From: Asanoa hainanensis
GTDB lineage: Bacteria; Actinomycetota; Actinomycetes; Mycobacteriales; Micromonosporaceae
Direction of reading: 5' to 3'
Assembly: GCF_900188485.1 (NCBI RefSeq)
Contig: NZ_FZPH01000004.1
Coordinates: 253,304-317,303, forward strand
Length of the DNA stretch: 64,000 bases
In this document: piece after piece, positions 51,031 through 61,302 of the stretch
How the letters are laid out: each line of letters starts with the position of its first letter
How positions within the stretch are numbered: the stretch's first letter is position 1
Program-made: the position numbers and the translations under genes
The notes under the pieces: generated by a model
Database searches by the model: none
Told to the model about the DNA's origin: nothing
Seen by the model: the letters and a program-made list of their open reading frames with translations, nothing else

Positions 51031-51894
51031 GTGGGAATGGTGCATACCGTCGGGATCGTGCTGCATCCGAAACGCGACTCCGCCCCCGCCCTGGAGACCA
51101 TCCTCAAGTGGGCGGGCAACCACGGCACCTCGGTGCTGGGGCTCGCCGACGACATCGCGCGCATCGACTGCAACGCGATCCCCGTCGACCCGGAGACGCT
51201 GGCCAGCAAGTCGACCATCCTGGTCAGCCTCGGCGGCGACGGCACCATGCTGCGCAGCATGCGGCTGGCCGCCGGCACCAAGACCGCCGTGCTCGGGGTC
51301 AACCTCGGCAAACTGGGCTACCTGGCCGAGATCGACGTCGAAGACCTGCCGTGGGCGCTCTCCGCGATCGACAACAAGAAATTCACGCTGGAGCAGCGGC
51401 TCGCCGTCCGCACAACGCTGCCGGACGGCCGGGAAGTCACGGCTTTCAACGACATCGCCCTGGTACGCGTGCCCGGCGACGGATCGGCCGCCGTCGGCGT
51501 GGGCATCCTCGGCGTCCCGTTCGTCCGGTACGCGGCCGACGCGGTGATCGTGGCGACCCCGACCGGCTCGACGGCGTACGCGTTCTCGGCCGGCGGCCCG
51601 ATCGTCTCCCCGAACCTGGAGGGCGTGCTGGTCGTGCCCTCGTCCCCGCACTCCTCGTACAACCGGGCCCTGATGCTCTCGGTCGACGAGACCCTGAGCC
51701 TCGACGTGCTGGAGCGCAGCGGCCGGCTGGCGGTCGAGGTGGACGGCGGCGTGGCCACCTACGTGGGCCCCGGCGACCGCCTCGACGTCAACGCGGTGCC
51801 CGGCGCCGCCCGGGTGATCCGCCTGGGCCACACCACGTTCTCGGAACGCGCCCGCCGCAAGCTCCGCGTCACCGGCAGCGCCGAGGTCGACTGA
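51031..51894 (+). CDS. nadK: NAD kinase
   Basis: A 287-residue enzyme that phosphorylates NAD+ (and possibly NADH) to the NADP form. The signature GGDGTMLRSMRLAAG begins near residue 68, followed by VNLGKLGYLAEI, the metal and substrate block TAFNDIALVRVPG, and ATPTGSTAYAFSAGGPIVSPNL. These are the four conserved motifs of the PpnK/NadK family in the right order. The GTG at 51031 or the ATG two codons later may be the start. It stands alone between a terminator and a convergent mannanase gene. Unlike many actinobacteria, recN is not adjacent here. Confidence 0.94.
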   Translation: MGMVHTVGIVLHPKRDSAPALETILKWAGNHGTSVLGLADDIARIDCNAIPVDPETLASKSTILVSLGGDGTMLRSMRLAAGTKTAVLGVNLGKLGYLAEIDVEDLPWALSAIDNKKFTLEQRLAVRTTLPDGREVTAFNDIALVRVPGDGSAAVGVGILGVPFVRYAADAVIVATPTGSTAYAFSAGGPIVSPNLEGVLVVPSSPHSSYNRALMLSVDETLSLDVLERSGRLAVEVDGGVATYVGPGDRLDVNAVPGAARVIRLGHTTFSERARRKLRVTGSAEVD

Positions 51895-51920
51895 CCCGAC
51901 CCCGGCGCCACCGGCCTGTC

Positions 51921-53291
51921 TCAACTGGCGGTGCAGGTGGCTGTCGGGGCCGTGTTGCTGCCGGTCCACGACGCCAGGAAGCCGAACGTCGCGCTCGCGC
52001 CGGCTCCGAGGTTGCCGTTGTAGGACACGTTGCGCGCGCTCACCGCGCTGCCCGAGGTGGTCAGCGTGGTGTTCCAGGACTGGGTGACCCGCTGGCCGTT
52101 GGCCCAGGTCCAGCCGACCGTCCACGCGCTGATCGCGGCGCTGCCCGCCGTGACCGTGACCTCACCCTGGAACCCACCCGGCCATGAGCCGATCACCCGG
52201 TACGCGGCCGAGCAGCCGCGGGCCGGCGGTGGCGTGGTCGGTTGGGTGGTCGGGGTCGAGGTGGGCGTGGACGTCGGCGTCCCGGTCGGACCGCCGCCGC
52301 CGAACACGGTCGCCTCGCGCGAGGTCGACCGGATCCCGTTGGCGCCGTCGATGATCCGCTGGCCCCAGCTCGTCGGCCTAGTTGGGTCGAAGCCGGTCAC
52401 CATGTCCAGGTATTCGACGCCGCCGCCGTTGCCGCTCCACGACCAGCCGATGTAGCCGATCCGGTTGGCCTGCGTGTAGGACATGATCGTGTCCTCGTCG
52501 GGGTTGCCGTCGGAGTGGTTGAAGCCGAACTCGCCGACCACGATCGGCAGCCCGGCCGTGCGGAACCGGCCCAGGTAGTCGGTGATCTCGGCCGCCGTGT
52601 CGAACACGCCGTACATGTGGATGCTGAACACGGTGTTGCGGTCGGGATCCGCGGCGAACACGCTGGCCGCGTTGTCGCGCATCTCGAAGCGCCAGTCCTG
52701 GCCCCAGTTGGGCGCGTCCACCATCAGCGTGTGGTCGAAACCGGCGGTGCGCATCCGCTGGATCGCCGTGGTGGTCGCCTGGGTCCAGGTAGGACTGACC
52801 GCGTTGTTGCCGACCGGCTCGTTGCCGATGTTGATGATCACATAGCGCTCCTGGCCGGCCAGCACGTCGCGCAGGCTGATCCAGTAGTCGACGGCCGTGG
52901 ACAGCGGCACGGAGCCGCTCTGCTCGCCGTACCCCGTCGTGTCGTGGTTCTCCAGCACGCAGATCAGGCGGTTCTGCCGGCACAAGCTGACCACGTTGGA
53001 CACGTCGGAGGCGCTGTTGGCGGGCCAACGGCCGCCGCTGAGCACGACCCGCACGGTGTTGGCGCCGGTCGCCTTGATGTCGGCGAACGCCCGGGTCTGG
53101 CTCTGGTACCAGGTGTGGGCGTGGCTGACGCCGCGCATCACGAACTCGGTGCCGTTGGCGTCGTAGAGGCGCCCGTTGGTGACGGTGAAGCCGGTCGCGG
53201 CGCGGGCCGGCGAGCCGACGGTGAGGACGAACATGGCCGCGAGGGCGGCCGCGGACAGGGCCGTGACGACGGCCAGGAGTCTTGGTCGCAT
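51921..53291 (-). CDS. Secreted GH5 (subfamily 8-like) beta-mannanase with CBM2
   Basis: A 456-residue enzyme. The signal peptide (ALSAAALAAMFVLTVGSPARA) is followed by a GH5 catalytic domain from about 33 to 325. GVSHAHTWYQSQTRAFADIK and ANTVRVVLSGGRWP are typical of the GH5_8 mannanases of actinomycetes. The acid/base is Glu158 (NIGNEPVG) and the nucleophile Glu254 (VVGEFGFNHSD). A Pro/Thr linker (about 335-358) leads to a CBM2 cellulose-binding module with its two end cysteines (Cys360, Cys453) and tryptophans. The enzyme would act on mannans associated with cellulose. No CebR-like box was found upstream. Confidence 0.92.
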   Translation of the reverse strand: MRPRLLAVVTALSAAALAAMFVLTVGSPARAATGFTVTNGRLYDANGTEFVMRGVSHAHTWYQSQTRAFADIKATGANTVRVVLSGGRWPANSASDVSNVVSLCRQNRLICVLENHDTTGYGEQSGSVPLSTAVDYWISLRDVLAGQERYVIINIGNEPVGNNAVSPTWTQATTTAIQRMRTAGFDHTLMVDAPNWGQDWRFEMRDNAASVFAADPDRNTVFSIHMYGVFDTAAEITDYLGRFRTAGLPIVVGEFGFNHSDGNPDEDTIMSYTQANRIGYIGWSWSGNGGGVEYLDMVTGFDPTRPTSWGQRIIDGANGIRSTSREATVFGGGGPTGTPTSTPTSTPTTQPTTPPPARGCSAAYRVIGSWPGGFQGEVTVTAGSAAISAWTVGWTWANGQRVTQSWNTTLTTSGSAVSARNVSYNGNLGAGASATFGFLASWTGSNTAPTATCTAS

Positions 53292-53397
53292 TCATGCCTT
53301 CTCAGGGGAGACGTGACAAGGGCTGGCAGCTGGCCCGACAGCTGCCGCCCGGCTCCCTGGGGCGTCGACTCACAGTAGGGCCGCCGACCCGGACAGG

Positions 53398-54030
53398 TCA
53401 ACCGGTTAAGTTGACGGTCACCGATGCGATCAGCAGCCCTGGCGCCGCTTTCCAACGACCCTCGAACCTGGTGCGCTCCCCCGCGCCGTCGACCAGCACG
53501 CGGGCGCTGAACGTGCCGTCCGCCGCGAACGCCACCCGGGCCTCCTCGAAGCCGAGCCAGCGCCCGGTCAGCGGGGACCAGGCCTTGTAGAGCGCCTCCT
53601 TGGCGCAGAACAGCAGGCGGTCCCAGTGCGGTCCGCCAGTGGGCAGCGCGGCCCGCTCGGCCGGGTCCGCGACCAGGTCCAGCACCCCGGCGGGCAGCGG
53701 CTCGTCGGGCTCCGCGTCGATGCCGAGCCCTGCTACGTCCGTGACGCGGGCCACGGCGGCGGCCCGGTAGCCGGCGCAGTGCGTCAGGCTGCCCACGATG
53801 CCGGGCGGCCAGACCGGCCCGCCGTTCGGCCCACGCGGCAACGGCACCGCCGGCACGCCCAACAGCGCGAGGGCGTCCCGGGCGCACAGCCGCGTCGTGG
53901 CGAACTCCAGCCGGCGCTTGGCCACCGCCCCGGCCACGGCCGCCTCCTCCACCGGGAACAGCGGCGCCGGGTCGTTGTCGTCGCGGCGCTCCACGGCCAC
54001 CGCACCGGGCGGCAGCAGGTCGGCGAGCAC
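53398..54030 (-). CDS. 4'-phosphopantetheinyl transferase (Sfp/EntD type)
   Basis: A 210-residue enzyme that transfers phosphopantetheine from CoA to carrier proteins of polyketide, peptide or fatty-acid synthases. The key motifs are GIVGSLTHCAGYRAAAVAR, the Mg2+-binding GLGIDAEPDEPL, and WDRLLFCAKEALYKAWSPLTGRWLGFEEA, where the F-x-AKEALYKA helix is diagnostic. N-terminal RRLEFATTRLCARDALALLG also matches. No carrier protein gene is in the window, so it probably serves clusters elsewhere. It stands alone. Confidence 0.92.
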   Translation of the reverse strand: MLADLLPPGAVAVERRDDNDPAPLFPVEEAAVAGAVAKRRLEFATTRLCARDALALLGVPAVPLPRGPNGGPVWPPGIVGSLTHCAGYRAAAVARVTDVAGLGIDAEPDEPLPAGVLDLVADPAERAALPTGGPHWDRLLFCAKEALYKAWSPLTGRWLGFEEARVAFAADGTFSARVLVDGAGERTRFEGRWKAAPGLLIASVTVNLTG

Positions 54031-54124
54031 GCTGGCGAGGATATCGGGATCGCCCGCGTTCCTCCGGTCATTCCGATGGCTGCAACGGGAAGCTATTTCG
54101 GCGTGGCGGCGTTGTCATTGGTTC

Positions 54125-55111
54125 GTGATCGACGTTCCGCTCTCCGTGCTCGATGTCGCCCCCGTCGCCGCCAACGGCTCGCCCGGTGAGGCGCTCGCCC
54201 ATACGACCGCCCTCGCCCGGCGCACCGAGGAGCTCGGCTTCCGCCGGTTCTGGGTGGCCGAGCACCACAACATGCCGGCCATCGCCTCCTCCGCGCCCGC
54301 CGTGCTGCTGGCCCACCTGGCGGCCAACACCTCGACGATCCGGGTCGGCTCCGGCGGCGTGATGCTGCCGAACCACGCCCCGCTGGTGGTGGCCGAGCAG
54401 TTCGGCACGCTGGCCGCGCTGCACCCGGGCCGGATTGACCTCGGCATCGGCCGGGCGCCCGGCACGGACCAGGCGACCGCGCTGGCGCTGCGCCGCACGG
54501 TCGAGGGGCTCTCCGCGGAGCAGTTCCCGCAGGAGCTGGCCGATCTGATCAACTTCTTCACGGAGGACGACCCGGGCGCGATCGTCGCCTCGCCGGGCGC
54601 CGGCCTGACCCCGGACGTGTGGCTGCTCGGCTCCAGCGGCTACAGCGCGCAGCTCGCCGGGCTGCTCGGGCTGCCGTTCGCCTTCGCGCACCACTTCAGC
54701 GCCCAGAACACGCTGCCGGCGCTGGCCCTCTACCGGGACCGGTTCACGCCGTCGCGCTGGCTGGACGAGCCGTACGCGATGGTCGCGGTCTCCACGGTGG
54801 TCGCGGACACCGACGAGCGGGCACGCTACCTGATGGGGCCGGCGGGGCTGTCGTTCCTGCGGATGCGCCAGGGCCGCCCACAGCCCCTCGCGACGCCGGA
54901 GGAGGCCGCCGCCGTCTCGTACACCGAGGTGGAGCAGATCTTCATGAACGACCGCCTGGTCGGGCAGGCGATCGGCTCGCCGGCGACCGTCGAGGCGCAG
55001 CTGGGCGCACTGCTCGAGTCGACCAAGGCGAACGAGCTGATGCTCACCACCATGGTGTACGACGTCGAGGACCGGATCCGCTCCTTCGAGCTCGTGTCTC
55101 AGCTCACGTAG
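54125..55111 (+). CDS. LLM-class flavin-dependent oxidoreductase
   Basis: A 328-residue luciferase-like monooxygenase family protein (PF00296), of the MsnO8 type. It shows LSVLDVAPVAANGSPGEALAHT at the start, FRRFWVAEHHNMPAIASSAP, IRVGSGGVMLPNHAPLVVAEQFGTLAALHPGRIDLGIGRAPGTD (as separate blocks), and FAHHFSAQNTLPALALYRDRF. This subgroup is broad, and its members oxidise aldehydes, alkanes or small amines with FMNH2; the substrate here is unknown. The GTG at 54125 starts it. The end overlaps the convergent rhamnogalacturonan lyase by 13 bp. Confidence 0.9.
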   Translation: MIDVPLSVLDVAPVAANGSPGEALAHTTALARRTEELGFRRFWVAEHHNMPAIASSAPAVLLAHLAANTSTIRVGSGGVMLPNHAPLVVAEQFGTLAALHPGRIDLGIGRAPGTDQATALALRRTVEGLSAEQFPQELADLINFFTEDDPGAIVASPGAGLTPDVWLLGSSGYSAQLAGLLGLPFAFAHHFSAQNTLPALALYRDRFTPSRWLDEPYAMVAVSTVVADTDERARYLMGPAGLSFLRMRQGRPQPLATPEEAAAVSYTEVEQIFMNDRLVGQAIGSPATVEAQLGALLESTKANELMLTTMVYDVEDRIRSFELVSQLT

Positions 55112-57312
55112 ACGTTGGGCCGGGCCGGCTGCCCCATCCCGTTGCCGATGAAGAAGCTGGGATGGGGCGGCTGGTTGTAGGCGGTGTTCTGCCACGCCAG
55201 CGCGACCCGGTACTGCGGGTCGTGGGCCAGGGTGTGGATCCGGCGGTCGGTCGCGGTCGGCGTCGCGTAGATCCGCAGCGCCGCGCTCTCGGTGGTGCGC
55301 CAGATCACCTCCTCGCGCCAGTCGCCGAGGATGTCGCCGGCCAGGGCCGGGGTGGCCTTGGTGCCGTTGTTGCTGGCCACGCCCGAGCCGGTGAGCAGCC
55401 GGGTGTCGCCGCCGGTGCCGTACTTGTCGATCCGGGTCTGGTCGAGCAGCTCCCGCACCGGGTCGCCGTCCCACCAGATGACGAAGTTGGCTGACGACGG
55501 CTTGCGGCCGATGTTGGCGCCGCTGGTCGAGCGGAGCCCGTCGACGGCCGACGACCAGGACTCGGCGCCGGGGCTGCCGGCGTAGACGTCGGCGGCCACG
55601 CCGCGCCCGTTGTCGCCGGCCGGCGCGGTCGACCAGAGCACCTGGCCGGTGCGGGCGTCGGCGAACCAGGACGCGGGCTTGCTGCTGTCCTCGGAGACCT
55701 TGAAGTACTCGAGCCCGGGCCTTCCCGGGTCGAGGTCGCCGAGGTGGGCCGCGTCGCCGTGGTTGTTCCTAGTGTTCCACAGTGGAGCGCCGTTGTCGTC
55801 GATGGTCATCGCGCCGAACACGATCTCGTCGCGGCCGTCCGCGTCCACGTCACCGATCGTGAGGCTGTGGTTGCCCTGGCCCGCGTACGCGGATCCCGCG
55901 CTGTTGGAGTCGAACGTCCAGCGCCGCTGGAGGCTGCCGCTGCGGAAGTCGTACGCGACGATGACCGTGCGGGTGTAGTAGCCGCGGGAGACCACCAGCG
56001 ACGGCCTGGTCCCGTCGAGATAGGCGGTGCCGGCGAGGAACCGGTCGACCCGGTTGCCGTAGCTGTCGCCCCAGCTGGACACGGTGCCGCGGGCCGGCAC
56101 GTAGTCCACGGTGGACCTGGTCGCTCCGGTGCGTCCGTCGAACATCGTGAGGAACTCGGGACCTGAGAGCACGTAGCCACTGCTGTTGCGGTAGTCGGCG
56201 TTGGCGTCGCCGATCACCTGGCCCGTGCCGGAGCGGCTGCCGTCGGCGGTCTTCATGGCCACCTCGGCGGCACCGTCGCCGTCGTAGTCGTACACCTGGA
56301 ACTGGGTGTAGTGCGCGCCCGCGCGGATGTTGCGGCCGAGGTCGATCCGCCACAACCTGGTCCCGTCGAGGCGGTACGCGTCGACGAACACCGGCCCGGT
56401 GTAGCCGGACTGCGAGTTGTCCTTGGCGTTGGACGGGTCCCACTTGAGCACGATCTCGAAGTCGCCGTCGCCGTCCAGGTCGCCGACGCTCGCGTCGTTG
56501 GCGCTGTAGGTGTAGGCCTCACCGGTCGGGGTGCTGCCGCCGGCCGGGCGCTGGATCGGCACGTCGAGGTAGCCGTTGGCGAACCGCAACGCGGCCGGGC
56601 TCGCCGCCTGCTCGACGCCGTTGACGACCGCGCGGATCGTGTAGGTCGCGTCGGCGGCGGCGCCCGCGTCGAGGTAGTTGGTGGTGGCCGTGATCGGCGT
56701 CGAGGTCAGCCTCGTGGTGCCGCGGTAGACGTGGAAGCCGGTGTTGGTCGCCTCGGTGCCGAGCAGGCGCCAGGAGACCAGGTTGTTGCTGCCCGATCGC
56801 ACGCTGATGGCGCCGCGGTCGAGGTCCTCGACCTGCTTGGCCCCTTGTGGTGGCGGATTCTGCGTGGGCGGCGGAGTGCTGGGTGGCGGCGTGGTCGGCG
56901 CCGGGCTCGGGCTTGTCGCGCCCGTGCAGGCCGTGCCGTTCAGGGTGAACGTGGTCGGTGCCGGGTTGCTGCCGCTCCACGCGCCGTTGAAGCCGAACGC
57001 CGTGCTGCCGTTGGTCGGCAGGCTCGCGTTGTAGCCCGCGTCGCGGGCCGTCACGGCGGCGCCGGACTGGGTCACGGTCGCGTTCCACGCCTGGGTGACG
57101 GTCTGGCCCGCTGAGTAGCTCCAGGTCAGGGTCCACCCGGTGATCGGGTCGCCGAGGTTGGTGATGGCCACGTTCGCGCCGAAGCCGCCCTGCCACTGGT
57201 TCGGCACCGTGTAGTCGACCCGGCACCCCGCCGCCGCGGCGGCTGTGCCCACCGCGACGGCGAGGCTCGCGCCGAGAAGTGCGGTCGCCGTCACGACCGC
57301 TGTCCTCCTCAT
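55099..57312 (-). CDS. Secreted PL11 rhamnogalacturonan lyase with N-terminal CBM2
   Basis: A 737-residue enzyme. After a signal peptide ([22 protein letters not shown]) comes a CBM2 cellulose-binding module (about 29-130, [20 protein letters not shown]) and a Ser/Pro/Thr linker. The rest is a PL11 catalytic propeller (from about 160): [75 protein letters not shown], and [11 protein letters not shown]. Three Asp-rich loops ([27 protein letters not shown]) bind calcium. It cleaves rhamnogalacturonan I by beta-elimination. The ATG overlaps the stop of the GH9 gene (ATGA), so it is co-translated with the cellulase. Confidence 0.93.
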   Translation of the reverse strand: MRRTAVVTATALLGASLAVAVGTAAAAAGCRVDYTVPNQWQGGFGANVAITNLGDPITGWTLTWSYSAGQTVTQAWNATVTQSGAAVTARDAGYNASLPTNGSTAFGFNGAWSGSNPAPTTFTLNGTACTGATSPSPAPTTPPPSTPPPTQNPPPQGAKQVEDLDRGAISVRSGSNNLVSWRLLGTEATNTGFHVYRGTTRLTSTPITATTNYLDAGAAADATYTIRAVVNGVEQAASPAALRFANGYLDVPIQRPAGGSTPTGEAYTYSANDASVGDLDGDGDFEIVLKWDPSNAKDNSQSGYTGPVFVDAYRLDGTRLWRIDLGRNIRAGAHYTQFQVYDYDGDGAAEVAMKTADGSRSGTGQVIGDANADYRNSSGYVLSGPEFLTMFDGRTGATRSTVDYVPARGTVSSWGDSYGNRVDRFLAGTAYLDGTRPSLVVSRGYYTRTVIVAYDFRSGSLQRRWTFDSNSAGSAYAGQGNHSLTIGDVDADGRDEIVFGAMTIDDNGAPLWNTRNNHGDAAHLGDLDPGRPGLEYFKVSEDSSKPASWFADARTGQVLWSTAPAGDNGRGVAADVYAGSPGAESWSSAVDGLRSTSGANIGRKPSSANFVIWWDGDPVRELLDQTRIDKYGTGGDTRLLTGSGVASNNGTKATPALAGDILGDWREEVIWRTTESAALRIYATPTATDRRIHTLAHDPQYRVALAWQNTAYNQPPHPSFFIGNGMGQPARPNVYVS

Positions 57313-60308
57313 GACGAGCACCGGCTTCCGTTGACGGTCACCAGGCTCGGCGCGGGATTGGCGTAGGAGGACGACTGGGTGGCGTTGAAGCCGAACATGA
57401 CGGTGGCTCCCGGTTGGATGCGGGCGTTGTAGGACTCGTTGCGGGCGGTCAGCACGGCGCCGGCCTGGCTCGCCTGGGCCATCCAGGCCTCCCGGAGCTT
57501 CTGGTCGCCGGTGAACGCGAACCGGGCGGTCCAGCCGTTGACCGACGCGGTGCCGGTGTTCCTGATGTCGAGCTGGCCGGTGAAGCCTTGGCCGCCCTGC
57601 CAGGTGCCGTAGTTGGTGTAGACCACGGTGCAGGTGACGGTCGGCTGCGTGCTCTGGTCCGCGAGGAACGACGCCACCCAGGCCAGAGCCGAGTTCCAGT
57701 TAACGGCCACTTCGTTGGTGGCGTACGAGTTGATGTCGTCGACGTAGCAGAACATCGGCGCGCAACCGTCCAGGAGCTGCTTGGCGAACGGGTCGTCGAG
57801 GCTGGCGTTGGCACCGCCGGCGATCGAGCCGGCCGGCGGGTGCGGCAGCGTCGCGTCGAGCTGGTTGGCGAAGATCCGGCTGTGCTGGTTCTCGGAGGCG
57901 TGCTCGCCCCAACCGGTCACATAGGACTGGTTGAGCGCGTTGCGGCCGAGGATGTAGTCCATCGCCTCGACCGCGCCGCTGCGGTACTTGGCCTGACCGG
58001 TCAGGTCGTACGCGGTCGCCAGCACCACGGCGTTGTTGAGGATGTTGCTGTTGCCGCCCCAGAAATAGGCGCCGGGTTCGCCGGGCATGGGCAGCCCGTA
58101 GGCCTGGCCGGCGGCTGTGGCGAGGTAGGTGTCGGCGGCTTGTCTCACCGACTCGCGTACCCGGGCCCGGTCCGGCAGTGCGTTCGGCACCGTCGCCAGG
58201 TCGAGCCGGCCCAGCGCCGCGGTGCTGCCCCAGCCGAAGCCGGTCGCGGTGAAGATGTCGCCGGTGTGGTGGGGGCTTGCCGTCAGGTCGTTCTGATAGG
58301 CGGTTGCGCCGGTGGTCAGGAAGAGCTCGGCCGCCGCCCAGTAGAACTCGTCGGTGACGTCGTTGTCGCTGTAGGCGCCGCCGCCGTTGCCGTCGTTCGC
58401 ACTGGCGTAGACGGCGGGGTGGGCCTTGGCCGCGGCGTACGCGGCCTTCGCCGCGGTGAGCGCGCGGCCCGCGAAGGCCGGGTCGTATGGCGCCCAGAGC
58501 CGGGCACCCTGCGCCGCTGCCGCGGCCAGATTGAGCGTCGCGGCGGTCGACGGCGGGTGCAGCTCGCGCGGCTGCGGGTCGGCCTCCGGCGCGAGCGGCA
58601 GACCGGTCCAGTTCTGGTCGTGCAGCTTGTGGTGGGCCATGCCCGCGAGGGGTTGGCCGGCCGGCACCTGCATGCGCATCAGCCATTCGAGCTCCCAGCG
58701 CGCCTCGTCGAGGACGTCCGGGACCTGGTTGCCGCGCTCGGGCACCCGCAGCGTGCCGTCGGCCAGGGCGGCGCCGAAGCCGGCCGTGGGCGCGGTCTTC
58801 GTGCGCTCGTACGTGCTCAGCAGCTGGGCGGTGGCGATGCCGCCGTTGACGACGTACTTGCCGTGGTCGCCGGCGTCGTACCAGCCGCCGCGGGCGTCCA
58901 TCCGGTATGCGCAGACGCCGGGCTGGCAGGGCACGTCGGTGTCGCCCTGGTTGGGCGCGACGCCGAGGTGGCCGGCCGGTCGGGCGTACTGGTCGCCGAC
59001 CAGGTCGCCGTCGATCGCGATGCCGCTGCGCTGGATGTAGAAGAACTGCAGCGAGTCCTTCCGCAGCTGGGCGTAGAGGGTTTTCGTGACGTCGAAGGGG
59101 TGGCTGGTCTCGCCGTCGGCGGTCAGGGTGAGGTTGCTCGCCTCCGCGGCGTACCCGGTGAAGTCGATGGTGTGGGTGTTCTGGCCGGATGCCGGGTCCA
59201 CGCCTTTCGGCGTCGTGCTGCCGCTGCGCACGGTCGCGCCCGCGCTGTTCTTGAGCTGCCAGGGCAGCGGTGCGGTCGCGTCGGTCACGAGGGTGGCGCG
59301 CTTCGGGCCGTCGGGGAGGTAGCCGACCTGGTTGACCCGCACGCGCGGCCCGGTGTCGGGCACGTAGGGCGGCTCGGGCTCACCGCCGCGCAGCGAGACG
59401 TTGTCGAGGCAGAGCTCGTAGCCGGCCGCGTTGCCGCCGACCTGGAACGCGACCTGCCCGGCCGGGGTGTCGTCGGGGGCGGTGAAGGTGAACTCGTAGT
59501 TCTCTTGGATGGCCGTCATTTCCAGGTCACGGCTGAAATAGCCGGTGTACGGCTCGGCGCCGAGCTGGACGGCCACGCGTACGGTCGCGCCCGGATCGGC
59601 TGCCGCTTGGAAGCTCAGGGTGTATGCGGCGCCGGCGGTGAGGCGGACGTCGTTCTGGCCCACGCCGCCGTCCCAGGGGTTGGCCAGCCCACCGGGCACG
59701 ATCGAGCACAGCTGTCCATTCTCGACGGTGGTGCTGGTGGTGCCGTAGGAGTACCAGCCCGCGGTGCCGTCGGCGAAGTCGCCGTTCTCGATCTGCTCGG
59801 GGTCCAGGTCGCCGTCGCTGGTCAGGCTGACGTCGTCGAGGCAGAAGGTGTACGGGTCGGCCTTGCCGCCGAGCTGAAACGTGAACGTGCCGTCGGCGGC
59901 GGTGAGCCCGCTGGTGAATTCGTGCGTCTGGGCTGTGTTGTCGGGTCTCACCTGGGTCGACAGGACGGTGGTGTACGGCGCGGCGTTGAGCTGGACGTTG
60001 GCCGTGACGGTGGTTTCGATGGTGGCGTCGGCGGTGAACGCGAGCGCGTACGCGGCACCGTCGGTCAGCGGGATGCCGTTGTGGCCGATGGCGACGTCCC
60101 AGGGGTTGGCGGTCCCGCCGGGCACGTCGACACAGAGCCGGCCGTCGCGTACCGCCAGGGTGGTGTTGCCAGTCGACCACCAGGGCGCGGTGCCGGCGTC
60201 GAACGTGCCGTTGGCGATGTGCTCCACGGGAGCGGCAGCCGCGGGCGCGGCGATGCCGACGAGCCCGGCGGCGAAGAGCACGATGACGGCGGCGGCGGCA
60301 GTCTTCAC
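57309..60308 (-). CDS. Secreted GH9 cellulase with two CBM4-like modules and CBM2
   Basis: A 999-residue modular enzyme: signal peptide (to about AAAA26), two CBM4/9-like modules (about 28-165 and 170-310, each with the [15 protein letters not shown] or [15 protein letters not shown] start), an Ig-like domain (about 318-400), the GH9 catalytic domain (about 405-895), and a C-terminal CBM2 with its terminal cysteine. The catalytic aspartates Asp478 and Asp481 lie in [12 protein letters not shown], and the acid Glu866 in [13 protein letters not shown]. It is a processive or endo-acting beta-1,4-glucanase. A CebR-like box precedes the GTG start by 37 bp, and the rhamnogalacturonan lyase gene follows in overlap. 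Confidence 0.94.
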   Translation of the reverse strand: MKTAAAAVIVLFAAGLVGIAAPAAAAPVEHIANGTFDAGTAPWWSTGNTTLAVRDGRLCVDVPGGTANPWDVAIGHNGIPLTDGAAYALAFTADATIETTVTANVQLNAAPYTTVLSTQVRPDNTAQTHEFTSGLTAADGTFTFQLGGKADPYTFCLDDVSLTSDGDLDPEQIENGDFADGTAGWYSYGTTSTTVENGQLCSIVPGGLANPWDGGVGQNDVRLTAGAAYTLSFQAAADPGATVRVAVQLGAEPYTGYFSRDLEMTAIQENYEFTFTAPDDTPAGQVAFQVGGNAAGYELCLDNVSLRGGEPEPPYVPDTGPRVRVNQVGYLPDGPKRATLVTDATAPLPWQLKNSAGATVRSGSTTPKGVDPASGQNTHTIDFTGYAAEASNLTLTADGETSHPFDVTKTLYAQLRKDSLQFFYIQRSGIAIDGDLVGDQYARPAGHLGVAPNQGDTDVPCQPGVCAYRMDARGGWYDAGDHGKYVVNGGIATAQLLSTYERTKTAPTAGFGAALADGTLRVPERGNQVPDVLDEARWELEWLMRMQVPAGQPLAGMAHHKLHDQNWTGLPLAPEADPQPRELHPPSTAATLNLAAAAAQGARLWAPYDPAFAGRALTAAKAAYAAAKAHPAVYASANDGNGGGAYSDNDVTDEFYWAAAELFLTTGATAYQNDLTASPHHTGDIFTATGFGWGSTAALGRLDLATVPNALPDRARVRESVRQAADTYLATAAGQAYGLPMPGEPGAYFWGGNSNILNNAVVLATAYDLTGQAKYRSGAVEAMDYILGRNALNQSYVTGWGEHASENQHSRIFANQLDATLPHPPAGSIAGGANASLDDPFAKQLLDGCAPMFCYVDDINSYATNEVAVNWNSALAWVASFLADQSTQPTVTCTVVYTNYGTWQGGQGFTGQLDIRNTGTASVNGWTARFAFTGDQKLREAWMAQASQAGAVLTARNESYNARIQPGATVMFGFNATQSSSYANPAPSLVTVNGSRCSS

Positions 60309-60345
60309 GAGCCGTCCCTTCCCGTAAGAGATAGACAGTCATCCT

Positions 60346-60359
60346 TGGAAGCGCTCCCA
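60346..60359. promoter_or_regulatory. CebR-like operator upstream of the GH9 cellulase
   Basis: TGGAAGCGCTCCCA is one base off the CebR palindrome TGGGAGCGCTCCCA, and is the exact reverse complement of the box found upstream of the LPMO gene at 7644-7657. It would control the GH9-PL11 pair. Confidence 0.8.
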
Positions 60360-60402
60360 TGTTGCCATCGGGTTTCAGCACTGTCAATGTCGCGGTCCGG
60401 GT

Positions 60403-61302
60403 TTAGCGCGCGCCCAGGAGGTCGTCGAGGCTGGCCGCCAGGGCGCGAAGCTGGGCGAGGGTTCGTCGCACCTGGTCGCGTGACTCCGGTTCTGGTCTGG
60501 TCGCGTGATAGTCCAGCCAGCCGCCCTGCGCGGCCACCCAACCGGCGAAGATCCAGGGCTCGTTGGGGATGGTGAGACCGCTTCGCACGCTGTAGGCGCG
60601 CAACGCGCCGGCGAAGACCGCCTTGTCGCCGCCTGCCCAATCGAGCGCGAGCCCGGCGGCCTCCTGCACCGCACCGGTCGGCCCGGCGGCGTCCCAATCG
60701 AGGGCGAACAGCGTGCCGTCCGCGCTGCGCAGGGTGTTCTTCCGGTCCAGGTCGCAGTGACTGTCGACGATCAGCGTCGGTCCGGACTCGACCCGCCGGG
60801 TGAGCTCCACCAGATCGGCGCCGTAGCGGTCCGCCGTCCAACCGGGCTCGGCTGTCCCTGGTCGCCTCTCGCCGACCGCGTGGATGTCGGCCAGCAGGGT
60901 GGCGGCCTCGTTCGCGGTGGCCCGTCCGGGTTCGCCGTCGACCCAGCGGTGCACGCGGTAGAGGCTCTGGCCGACCTCTGCGAGCGCGCGTCCTGTGTCC
61001 GGCACGGGGATCGGCTCCGGCATCGGCACGCCGGCCGCCCAGGCCCGTCGCTCGACGGCGTAGGCCGCCTCGACGTTGTCGACGAAGTCGGGCCGGTCGG
61101 CGTTGATCACCATCCGCTTGACCGCGAAGATCCGGTCAGCGGTGGTCAGCCGCCACAGCTCGTTGGACAACCCACCCTCGACCCGCACGGCCGGCGCTAC
61201 CGGCCGCCCCAACCCGAACCGCCGCGCCACCGCCTCGCCGTCCACCACCAGATCGTCGCGCGGGCGGGACTTGGGTGGCGATCCGGGCCTGGACCGCACC
61301 AA
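60403..61302 (-). CDS. Aminoglycoside phosphotransferase/kinase family protein
   Basis: A 299-residue kinase-like protein (APH family, PF01636). The ATP-binding lobe has VEGGLSNELWRLTTADRIFAVKRMV, with the Lys of FAVKR expected to hold the phosphates. The catalytic loop is SHCDLDRKNTLR, which keeps the Asp and Asn but has Cys in place of the usual Gly of HGDxxxxN. The metal aspartate is in LFALDWDAAGP. The true substrate may be a sugar, choline-like alcohol or antibiotic; resistance should not be assumed. The start at 61302 is uncertain, because the N-terminus runs into the tandem repeat area. Confidence 0.75.
   Translation of the reverse strand: MVRSRPGSPPKSRPRDDLVVDGEAVARRFGLGRPVAPAVRVEGGLSNELWRLTTADRIFAVKRMVINADRPDFVDNVEAAYAVERRAWAAGVPMPEPIPVPDTGRALAEVGQSLYRVHRWVDGEPGRATANEAATLLADIHAVGERRPGTAEPGWTADRYGADLVELTRRVESGPTLIVDSHCDLDRKNTLRSADGTLFALDWDAAGPTGAVQEAAGLALDWAGGDKAVFAGALRAYSVRSGLTIPNEPWIFAGWVAAQGGWLDYHATRPEPESRDQVRRTLAQLRALAASLDDLLGAR

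Noticed and set aside
60403-61302. An antibiotic-resistance gene (aminoglycoside phosphotransferase)
   Set aside because: The family includes many housekeeping kinases; the altered catalytic loop and the context give no support for resistance.
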